DNA of 41,430 nucleotides, from the NCBI GenBank assembly GCA_012729055.1, contig JAAYDW010000017.1, positions 1-41,430 of the forward strand, written 5' to 3'. This stretch comes from Deltaproteobacteria bacterium. Lineage in GTDB: Bacteria; Desulfobacterota; Syntrophia; Syntrophales; Smithellaceae. Position 1 is the first letter of the stretch. The number at the start of each line of letters is the position of its first letter. The notes under the pieces are model-generated. The model searched no databases and had not been told where the DNA came from. It saw only the letters and a list, made by a program, of their open reading frames with translations. The position numbers and the translations under genes are program-made. Positions 34,889 through 41,430 of this stretch are shown here, one piece after another.

Positions 34889-36151
34889 TTACCTCTCTTT
34901 TAAAATGTTCTTTAAAGCCTGCGCGATGCCTTCCAGCGGCAGACTTTTCTGTTCTTTCGTGTTCATGTTGCGCAGCTCGGCGCGGTTCTCTTCGATTTCC
35001 TTGTCTCCGAGAATCAGCGTGTAGGCGCTGTTCAATTTGTCGGCCCGCTTCATCTGGCTTTTCAGGCTTTTGTCGGCGTAGTCCATGGCCGCGGAAAGTC
35101 CGGCTGCGCGCAGTTCATTGGCCAGGCGAAAGCCCTGTTGCTGCGCGCGGGCGCCCAGCGCGGCGACGAAGATGTCCGTGCGGAAAAAACTGTCGGCGCG
35201 CGGCGGCAGGCAGGCGATGAGCCGTTCCATGCCGATGCCGAAACCGATGCCGGGCACGTCCGGTCCGCCCAGAAAGCGGACGAGGCCGTCGTAGCGGCCG
35301 CCGCCGGCCAGCGAATTTTGCGCGCCCAGGGCCCCCGATTTGACTTCAAAGGCGGTTTTCGTGTAGTAATCGAGCCCCCGGACCATTTTGGGGTTCAGCG
35401 TAAATTCCAGCTGCAGATCGGAAAGCAGCGCCTGGACGGAAGAGAAATGCTGTTCGCAATCCGGGCAAAGATAATCCGTAATCCGGGGCGCCCCGTCAAT
35501 CACCGAAGCGCAGGTTTCCACCTTACAGTCGAAGACCCGAAGCGGATTGGTGCCGATGCGGCGCAGGCAGTCCGGACAGAGAGCCTGTTCCGATCCCTTG
35601 AGATAATCCACCACCGCCCGTGAAAAGTCAGGACGGCAGGTCCGGCAGCCCAGCGAATTGATCTCCAGGGAAAGCTCAGCAAGACCCGCCTCTTTTAAAA
35701 AATGGGTCAGCATGAAAATGACTTCCGCGTCGGAGGCGGGAGAATCGTCGCCGAACACCTCTACGTCGATCTGATGAAACTGACGGAAGCGGCCTTTTTG
35801 CGGACGCTCCCGGCGGAACATGGGACCGATGGTGAACAGTTTGGTGACCGGTTCGACGCCGGCGAAATTATGTTCGATGTACGCGCGGATGACCGAGGCC
35901 GTCGCTTCGGGGCGCAGCGTCAGCAGTTCGTCATCGCGGTCGCAAAACGTGTACATTTCCTTTTCCACGATATCGGTCGTTTCTCCGATGCTGCGCTGAA
36001 ACAGAGACGTCTTTTCCATGATCGGCACGCGGATTTCACAAAAGCCGAACCGTTCGAAGATTCTGCGGGCCGAAAGCTCCACCTCACGCCACACGGGGGC
36101 GTCCGCCGGAAGAATGTCTTTCATCCCTTTAACGGCTGTAATTTTTTCCAT
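34889..36151 (-). CDS. hisS: Histidyl-tRNA synthetase
   Basis: This class II synthetase charges tRNA-His. The 420-residue form begins [15 protein letters not shown], the family N terminus, and carries motif 1 near residues 40-65, motif 2 [20 protein letters not shown], the histidine motif [12 protein letters not shown], and motif 3 [11 protein letters not shown], then a C-terminal anticodon-binding domain. A CxxC-type insert (CPDC, twice) lies near 190-240. ATG 36151 with AGGA seven bases upstream is preferred over ATG 36205, which adds an unusual N terminus. It forms an operon with aspS. Confidence 0.96.
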   Translation of the reverse strand: MEKITAVKGMKDILPADAPVWREVELSARRIFERFGFCEIRVPIMEKTSLFQRSIGETTDIVEKEMYTFCDRDDELLTLRPEATASVIRAYIEHNFAGVEPVTKLFTIGPMFRRERPQKGRFRQFHQIDVEVFGDDSPASDAEVIFMLTHFLKEAGLAELSLEINSLGCRTCRPDFSRAVVDYLKGSEQALCPDCLRRIGTNPLRVFDCKVETCASVIDGAPRITDYLCPDCEQHFSSVQALLSDLQLEFTLNPKMVRGLDYYTKTAFEVKSGALGAQNSLAGGGRYDGLVRFLGGPDVPGIGFGIGMERLIACLPPRADSFFRTDIFVAALGARAQQQGFRLANELRAAGLSAAMDYADKSLKSQMKRADKLNSAYTLILGDKEIEENRAELRNMNTKEQKSLPLEGIAQALKNILKER

Positions 36152-36244
36152 AATCCTGTCCTGTATCCCGTCGGGCGAAACGGGGATGCGGCAATTTTGC
36201 TGCAAACGACCCGCGGGATTTGAGTTTCACAAATAAATCGGTAG

Positions 36245-36273
36245 CTTCTAGCATATCAGCCGGGGGTTGGCAA
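36245..36273 (-). promoter_or_regulatory. Probable promoter of hisS-aspS
   Basis: Minus-strand TTGCCA (36273-36268), 17 bases, TAGAAG (36250-36245) preceded by TGC. It lies between the comEC stop and hisS and predicts a leader of about 85 bases, too short to be a T-box. No T-box motif was seen. Confidence 0.5.
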
Positions 36274-36284
36274 TGAAATATTAT

Positions 36285-38774
36285 CTAGGGAGATCTTCCG
36301 AGGCGCTCTTTTGTCAGCCAGGGCGCGACCTTGAGCCTCCTGCCGTCGGAGGTCATTCGAATCGCTCCGTCCCGGTCCGTGCGGAACACCAAAACACCAA
36401 AAGCGTCAAAACGTTCGAGCACGTCGGGATGGGGATGGCCGAAAATATTCTTTCCGCCGGCGCTGACGACGGCATAGCGGCAGGCCGTCGCCCTGATGAA
36501 ATCCCGTGAACTGGAGTGAAGCGAACCGTGGTGCGGCACGAAAAGTACGTCGCTTCGGAGATCGCCGCCGGCGCGGATCAAATGAGCTTCCACGCGGGCG
36601 GAAATATCGCCTGTGAAGAGAAAGCTTGTTGAACCGAAGGTTATTTTCATCACCAGGGACGCATCGTTGGTTTCGTCGAAGGAGTCAGGTACATAGACGC
36701 GGTCCGGCGGATGCAGAGGCCACAGGCAACGGAGACGAACGCCGGCAAGCTCCTCCGGAGGGGACTGGGCGGACCAGTCTCTGATCCTCACGCGGCGGGC
36801 GCTCAAGGTTTTTTCCCAGAGGCGGTAAAGATCGTCGTCCGCTTTCCGTCCGGTGCACCAGACTTCGCGGACGGCAAAGCGCTCGACAATATAAATCAAT
36901 CCCTGCAGATGGTCCGGATGGGGATGCGTCAGAACGGCGATGTCGATCTTACGGACGCGACTCGCGTAAAGGAAGGGCGCGACAATAAACCGGCCCGCGT
37001 CGAACGCGCTGTCGGAAAAACCGCCGCCGTCAATCAGCATGGTGGTTCCTCCGGGAAACCGGACGAACGTGGCGGCTCCCTGTCCGACATCAACGGCCGT
37101 CACTTCGAGGTTTGAAGAAAAGCGATCCCGGCCATACCCGTATGCAATGTCGGCGATCATCAGGGCCAGGACGATGGTCAGAGCCCATTTGGCGCGGGTC
37201 CGACGACGTGATGCAAATTCCTCGGCAGGAGGATTTCGCATCAAAGCGGCCAGATGAACAAGGAGAAAAAGAAAAGCATAAAACAGGATGATTTCGGCGG
37301 GATGGGGTTTGATGAAATTGAAAGAGGACCAGGACAGAGACGCCAGCGAATGAATGATCCGGATGGCGATGCCGGCGAAGAAGGAAGCGACGCTAATCAG
37401 ACCGCCGGCCAGCCAGGGAGAAAAGAGAGCGGTGAGAATAAACGCCATGGCCGGAATGAGCGCGAACACGCCCAGCAGAGGAACCACCGCCAGATTGGCG
37501 ATCAGTGTGACGGCGGAAACCTGGTTGAAGTAGTAGACGAGAATGGGCAGCGTGCCCAGTGTTGCGGCGGCCGATACCAGGATAAACAGGTAGACGCGGC
37601 GCAGGATGGCCTGGAGAACCAGGGGCGCCCGGGAAGGCAGCGGAAGAGTGCTGAAGCGGGGGACAATGGCGAGAATGGCGAAAACCGCGCTGAAGGACAA
37701 CTGGAAGGAGATGTCGAAAAGAGCCGCCGGAGAGGCGATCAGAATGCCGAGCGCCGCGCCGAAAAGAATATTGAAAAGGTCTCTTTGTTTTTCCAGCCAC
37801 AGCGCGGCGAGAAAGGCCAGCGCCATTAATGCCGCCCGGACAACGGTCGTTCCCATGCCCGCCACCAGCGCGTAAAGCAGCACCGGCGCGAAAGCCGCAG
37901 CGGAGGCGGCCTTGAGGATGTTGAATCTCAGCATGAGATATTCCGATGATTTCAGGGCGCTCAGAATCAGGAAAAAGGCGGCAGCCGCCACCAGGCCGAC
38001 GTGCAGACCGGAAATGGCCAGGATGTGCGACGTGCCGGTTTTGGCAAAATCATCGCGAACATCCTGCGGAATGGCTTTTGCCCGGCCGATGATCATGGCG
38101 GCAAGAATTTCCCGTTGCGGCGTCGGCGCGTGGGCGTTGATCATTTCCTGCAGATGACGGCGGAAATTTTCCAGTCTCAGTCGCAGGCCGCCGTCCGTGT
38201 TCCGGCGGATCAGGACAGAACCGGCGCGGTCGGCCACAAACACGGACGCAGAGATCCCCCGGCGGTGAAGATGCCGCTCATAGTTGAAGCTGCCCGGATT
38301 CTGAAATCCACGGATTTTCCGAATCTCGCCGGAGAAACGGATAAAGTCGCCGTGCCGGTAATCGGTTTCCAAAGGAACGATCAGGCGCACATTGCCGGTC
38401 ACGGGGAAATAGGTGCCGTCCGTGAGAAGGCGTCGGCAATTTACCACCAGCGCGGCGCGAAACGGCGGCAGTTCCTCAATAGAAAGAACCGCGCCTTCCA
38501 CGCAGAGGCGGCCGCGGCCGGCGTGGTGAAGGATATGCCGGTCTCCCGTCGCTTCGAACGACTGCTTCTGGATGCTGAAAAAACCGACGATCAGCAAAAA
38601 GATCAGGATGAAGACAAATGACAGACGGTTGTTTCCCCTGCGGAGGCATAACAGCAAAAGCGACAGGACGGCTGCCGCCGCTGCCAGAACAAAAGGCAAG
38701 GCAGCAGCCACGTTGTCGCCGGCCAGGATGCCGGCCACAATGGCAATCAGCGGATAGAGCAGGGGCCTCTGCAT
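36285..38774 (-). CDS. comEC: ComEC/Rec2 DNA uptake channel protein
   Basis: ComEC carries single-stranded DNA across the inner membrane in natural transformation. The 829 residues show an N-terminal pair of helices and DUF4131-type OB region (about 1-200), the central competence domain with SHILAISGLHVGL (about 250-262) and about ten helices, and a C-terminal metallo-beta-lactamase-like domain (about 560-829) with VDVGQGAATF, the HPHPDHLQG metal motif and VPHHGSLHSSS. All metal ligands appear intact, which suggests an active nuclease domain. GAGG lies seven bases before the ATG. It is divergent from pilS, whose product class controls type IV pili, which act in DNA uptake. Confidence 0.93.
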   Translation of the reverse strand: MQRPLLYPLIAIVAGILAGDNVAAALPFVLAAAAAVLSLLLLCLRRGNNRLSFVFILIFLLIVGFFSIQKQSFEATGDRHILHHAGRGRLCVEGAVLSIEELPPFRAALVVNCRRLLTDGTYFPVTGNVRLIVPLETDYRHGDFIRFSGEIRKIRGFQNPGSFNYERHLHRRGISASVFVADRAGSVLIRRNTDGGLRLRLENFRRHLQEMINAHAPTPQREILAAMIIGRAKAIPQDVRDDFAKTGTSHILAISGLHVGLVAAAAFFLILSALKSSEYLMLRFNILKAASAAAFAPVLLYALVAGMGTTVVRAALMALAFLAALWLEKQRDLFNILFGAALGILIASPAALFDISFQLSFSAVFAILAIVPRFSTLPLPSRAPLVLQAILRRVYLFILVSAAATLGTLPILVYYFNQVSAVTLIANLAVVPLLGVFALIPAMAFILTALFSPWLAGGLISVASFFAGIAIRIIHSLASLSWSSFNFIKPHPAEIILFYAFLFLLVHLAALMRNPPAEEFASRRRTRAKWALTIVLALMIADIAYGYGRDRFSSNLEVTAVDVGQGAATFVRFPGGTTMLIDGGGFSDSAFDAGRFIVAPFLYASRVRKIDIAVLTHPHPDHLQGLIYIVERFAVREVWCTGRKADDDLYRLWEKTLSARRVRIRDWSAQSPPEELAGVRLRCLWPLHPPDRVYVPDSFDETNDASLVMKITFGSTSFLFTGDISARVEAHLIRAGGDLRSDVLFVPHHGSLHSSSRDFIRATACRYAVVSAGGKNIFGHPHPDVLERFDAFGVLVFRTDRDGAIRMTSDGRRLKVAPWLTKERLGRSP

Positions 38775-38785
38775 AGGTGATCCTC

Positions 38786-38803
38786 ACCGTCGCAGGCGAC
38801 GGT
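38786..38803. repeat. Perfect palindrome between comEC and pilS
   Basis: ACCGTCGC (38786-38793), AG, GCGACGGT (38796-38803) is an 18-base perfect inverted repeat in the 107-base divergent region (38775-38881). It could be an operator for the divergent promoters or a hairpin just upstream of the comEC ribosome site. Confidence 0.5.
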
Positions 38804-38811
38804 TCTAAGGA

Positions 38812-38840
38812 TTGGCAAAAGCAATAAAATATTATAGTAT
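38812..38840 (+). promoter_or_regulatory. Promoter of pilS-pilR
   Basis: TTGGCA (38812-38817), 17 bases, TAGTAT (38835-38840); TATAGT (38833-38838) is a second -10 reading at 15 bases. Start is predicted near 38847. Confidence 0.55.
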
Positions 38841-38856
38841 CGAAAAAGAGATTCAA
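38831..38856 (-). promoter_or_regulatory. Promoter of comEC
   Basis: A perfect minus-strand TATAAT (38836-38831) has TTGAAT (38856-38851) upstream, but at only 14 bases. It overlaps the pilS promoter base for base, so the two could compete for polymerase. Confidence 0.45.
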
Positions 38857-38881
38857 ATTAAAAACGATTCGGCAAACATCT

Positions 38882-40570
38882 ATGCATCGGCACGCAGCTG
38901 GAGAGGAAAGAACGAGGCAGAGGCTCAGAGTGTTGATTGTCAGCAGAGTGAGCCTGCTGTCCCTTATGCTTCTGATGACCTTTTTTCTGGTCACCGTCTC
39001 GCAGTGGATTTCCGTCTCCCGGGAACTTCTGCGCATCGTTTATGCCGTTTTTATCGTGATGTTTCTTTTGTCGATTGTTTATACGCTTCTTTTAAAAAAA
39101 GAAAAGTACTTTTGGGGCAACATTTATCTCCAGCTTATCGCCGACATTGCGCTGGTTTCCTTTCTGGTTTACCTCACGGGAAGCATCAGCAGCAACTATT
39201 CGCTCATTTACACCCTGATCATTATTTATTCGGCGATTTTTCTGGGACGGCAAGGCGCGCTCATCACCGCGTCCGTATCCGGCGTGGCCTATGCCGTTTT
39301 GCTCATCCTTGAATATACCGGCGTTGTTCCGTTCGAGTACGCGGTCGGACACAACAACGCAGCCCAGCCGAGCGATATCCTGATGCGCATTTCCGTGAAC
39401 ATTCTCTCCTTTTACATCGTGGCTTTTCTGGCCAGTTTTGTCGTCGAGCAGGAGAAGAAAACCCGGTCGCTGCTCGAGGAAAGGGAGTCCGCCTTCGATC
39501 AGCTGGACCGTCTTTTCCGCAGCATCGTCGAATCGCTGGATACCGGCGTTCTGACCACCACGCTTCACGGAAGGATCAAAACCTTCAACCGGGCGGCGGA
39601 GATGATCACCGGAGCGACGTTCAGAGCGATTGAGAATCGTCATGTCCTGGAGATATTTCCGGAATTCCATGTTTTTTTTGACAGCTATCCGGTCGATGTG
39701 ATCAGGAACAGGCGGGAAGTGAAAATTTCCGGCGGCGCGGGCCGGTCCGTTCCCCTGGGGTGCGCCATCTCTTCTCTGCGCGACGGCCGGGGAGAACAGA
39801 TCGGCTATATCCTGATCTTTCAGGATCTGACGGAGATCAAGCGCATGGAGGATGATCTGGAAAAAAGCAGGAGGCTGGCGCTGATCGGCGAAATGGCGGC
39901 CGGTCTGGCGCATGAAATGAGAAATCCTCTGGCCTCCATCACCGGATCTATTCAGCTTTTGGCCGCAACCACCCGCATCCAGGAAACAGACAAACGCTTG
40001 ATGCAGATCATTCTGCGCGGGAAGGATCAGCTGGACAACTTTGTCCGGGGATTTCTGATGCTGGCCCGTCCGGTTCCGGAAGTTCGGGAGCCCGTCAACG
40101 TCGGGGAGGTTGTCCGGGAAGTTCTGGAACAGATCAAAGCCTCGAGCGAGTGGGCCGACCACATCCGGCTCGTCACCCGCTTTTCCGAAGCTTCGCCTGT
40201 CCTGGCCAACAAGGAGCAGGTCCGACAGGTAATTCAGAATCTGCTGCTCAATGCCGTGCAGGCCATGGAAAAAGAAGGCCGGTTATGTCTTGAAATTTCA
40301 CCCGTCATCCTGGAAGATGGCCATCCCTACACGGCGCTTACGATAGAGGACGAAGGATGCGGCATTGAGGAGAAGGATTTGCGAAATGTGTTTGAACCTT
40401 TTTTCACGCAGAAGGAAAAGGGAACGGGCCTGGGGCTTGCCGTCGTCAGCCGCATTGTCGACGGTTACGGCGGCAGGATAAAACTGGAAAGCCGGATTTC
40501 TCAGGGGACGACCGTCACCGTCTGGCTGCCCTGCGGCCCGGTTGCATCACGAACGGAAGGAGCGACGTAA
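38882..40570 (+). CDS. pilS: PilS/NtrB-type sensor histidine kinase
   Basis: This membrane kinase probably phosphorylates the response regulator encoded next. The 562 residues show an arginine-rich N terminus, six hydrophobic helices (about 20-190), a short linker, a PAS domain (about 210-330), and a kinase core: HisKA with phospho-acceptor His344 in HEMRNPLASITG, the N box QNLLLNAVQAM, and G boxes DEGCGIEEKDL and GTGLGLAVV. The six-helix plus PAS layout is PilS-like. ATG 38882 has no ribosome site; a GTG at 38930 has AGAGG six bases upstream but would drop the basic N terminus. Signal unknown; symbol by family and partner. Confidence 0.85.
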   Translation: MHRHAAGEERTRQRLRVLIVSRVSLLSLMLLMTFFLVTVSQWISVSRELLRIVYAVFIVMFLLSIVYTLLLKKEKYFWGNIYLQLIADIALVSFLVYLTGSISSNYSLIYTLIIIYSAIFLGRQGALITASVSGVAYAVLLILEYTGVVPFEYAVGHNNAAQPSDILMRISVNILSFYIVAFLASFVVEQEKKTRSLLEERESAFDQLDRLFRSIVESLDTGVLTTTLHGRIKTFNRAAEMITGATFRAIENRHVLEIFPEFHVFFDSYPVDVIRNRREVKISGGAGRSVPLGCAISSLRDGRGEQIGYILIFQDLTEIKRMEDDLEKSRRLALIGEMAAGLAHEMRNPLASITGSIQLLAATTRIQETDKRLMQIILRGKDQLDNFVRGFLMLARPVPEVREPVNVGEVVREVLEQIKASSEWADHIRLVTRFSEASPVLANKEQVRQVIQNLLLNAVQAMEKEGRLCLEISPVILEDGHPYTALTIEDEGCGIEEKDLRNVFEPFFTQKEKGTGLGLAVVSRIVDGYGGRIKLESRISQGTTVTVWLPCGPVASRTEGAT

Positions 40571-40571
40571 C

Positions 40572-41430
40572 ATGGCAAAAATTCTGGTGGTGGACGACGA
40601 TCAGGGAATGAGGGAATTCATGGAAATCATGCTGACCCGGGAAGGGTACGATGTCACGTGCGCAGACAATCCCGTCAAAGCGATCAGTCTCTTCCGCAAG
40701 AATGCGTATGATCTGGTTATCACCGACCTGAAAATGCCCCGCATCGACGGCATCGAATTTTTGAAAACCGTCAAGGACCAGCGGCCGGAAACGGTTGTTG
40801 TCCTGATCACCGCTTACGCCTCCGGAGAGACGGCGGTGACCGCCATGAACGAAGGCGCCTATGACTATGTCGAAAAGGGCGGCAATATCGAGGAACTCAA
40901 ACAGATTGTCCGGCGGGCTCTGGCGAAGAACGGTTTGCCGGGCGAGGCGGCGCCGGCAAAAAAGGAAACGGCCGGTGAATCTTTCTGCGGAATGATCGGC
41001 GTGAGCCGGGAAATGGCGAAGATATTCGCCACTATTCGCAAGGTGGCCGATACCCCGGCGAATATTCTTATTTTGGGCGAGAGCGGTACGGGAAAGGAAC
41101 TGGTCGCCCGCGCCATCCATGAGAATTCTTCCCGGTCGAAAATGCCGTTTATGGCGATCAACAGCGGCGGCATTCCGGAAACACTTCTGGAAAGCGAACT
41201 TTTCGGCTACATGAAAGGCTCCTTCACCGGCGCGTACGCCGACCGGGCGGGACTTTTCGAACTGGCCCGGGGCGGCACGGTGTTTCTCGATGAAATCGGC
41301 GAGCTCCCGCCGGTCCTGCAGGTCAAGCTCTTGCGGGTGGTTCAGGAAAAGACATTTCGCCGCATCGGCGGAGCGGAAGACATCAAAGTGGACGTGCGGA
41401 TCATCTCCGCCACCAACCAGAACCTGAAAG
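40572..41430 (+). CDS. pilR: PilR/NtrC-type sigma54-dependent response regulator (3' end beyond the window)
   Basis: Only the first 286 codons are visible, open at the window edge. A receiver domain (1-120) has the acidic pocket VVDDD and phospho-acceptor Asp52 in [12 protein letters not shown]+ domain starts near residue 140: Walker A GESGTGKE (169-176), the sigma54-contact loop GSFTGA (216-221) in place of the usual GAFTGA, and Walker [11 protein letters not shown]. The DNA-binding end is missing. The ATG starts one base after the kinase stop, so the pair is coupled. Sigma54 activators of this type with a PilS partner usually switch on pilin genes. Confidence 0.88.
   Translation, partial: MAKILVVDDDQGMREFMEIMLTREGYDVTCADNPVKAISLFRKNAYDLVITDLKMPRIDGIEFLKTVKDQRPETVVVLITAYASGETAVTAMNEGAYDYVEKGGNIEELKQIVRRALAKNGLPGEAAPAKKETAGESFCGMIGVSREMAKIFATIRKVADTPANILILGESGTGKELVARAIHENSSRSKMPFMAINSGGIPETLLESELFGYMKGSFTGAYADRAGLFELARGGTVFLDEIGELPPVLQVKLLRVVQEKTFRRIGGAEDIKVDVRIISATNQNLK

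Noticed and set aside
36152-36284. T-box or other tRNA-sensing leader before hisS
   Set aside because: The leader from the predicted promoter is under 100 bases and has no T-box sequence or terminator.
1-41430. Mobile elements, CRISPR arrays, tRNA or rRNA genes
   Set aside because: No transposase or integrase frames, no regularly spaced direct repeats and no tRNA-like intergenic sequence were seen by eye; a covariance-model search was not possible.

Overview
The window is a gene-dense (about 56-58% G+C by eye) piece of a Gram-negative bacterial chromosome. LptF/LptG, a lipid A aminoarabinose operon, RseP, a periplasmic-type M23 peptidase and a PilS/PilR pair imply an outer membrane. The gene strings M23 peptidase-secA-argJ, rpsB-tsf-pyrH-frr-uppS-cdsA-dxr-rseP-tsaB and hisS-aspS, with a sigma54 two-component pair, resemble deltaproteobacteria of the Syntrophus/Smithella type. 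That placement is inferred from recalled gene order and was not tested. No rRNA, tRNA, CRISPR array, transposase, integrase or phage gene was seen, and the region reads as core chromosome.

Layout. Positions 1-3150: the tail of an unknown gene, a terminator, a promoter with a short attenuator-like leader, then panC-panD (pantothenate synthesis) and ahcY (S-adenosylhomocysteine hydrolase), each followed by an intrinsic terminator. Positions 3150-5395 (minus): lptF-lptG, the inner-membrane part of the LPS exporter. Positions 5505-15477 (plus): a near-consensus promoter drives a tight nine-gene operon of a family 9 glycosyltransferase, a GT83 membrane glycosyltransferase, a PAP2 phosphatase, and arnT, arnB, arnC, a split arnA (formyltransferase and dehydrogenase as separate genes) and arnD. 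Together they can make undecaprenyl-phosphate-L-Ara4N from UDP-glucuronate and transfer it to lipid A. UDP-glucose dehydrogenase and the ArnE/ArnF flippase are not in the window.

Positions 15556-20454: an M23 peptidase, a leader region with a 12-codon ORF and two hairpins, secA, argJ. Positions 20505-28016: a promoter and structured 5' leader for rpsB-tsf-pyrH-frr, a terminator-like hairpin, then uppS-cdsA-dxr-rseP-tsaB (isoprenoid and phospholipid precursors, site-2 protease, tRNA t6A modification). Positions 28129-30380: an unrecognised 132-residue protein and a Crp/Fnr-family regulator on minus, and a secreted glutaminyl cyclotransferase on plus. Positions 30386-33091: adk and a UvrD/PcrA-like helicase. 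Positions 33109-38774 (minus): hisS-aspS and comEC. Positions 38812-41430: pilS and the start of pilR, which runs off the window.

The most notable signals are regulatory or organisational: an intrinsic terminator abutting the panC start with a competing upstream pairing; a well-spaced ribosome site on a 12-codon ORF in front of secA, followed by hairpins; a nested hairpin in the rpsB leader; palindromes in two divergent promoter regions; and an Ara4N operon with a split ArnA, two GT83 enzymes and an embedded lipid phosphatase. I found no clearly new multi-gene defence, mobile or biosynthetic system.
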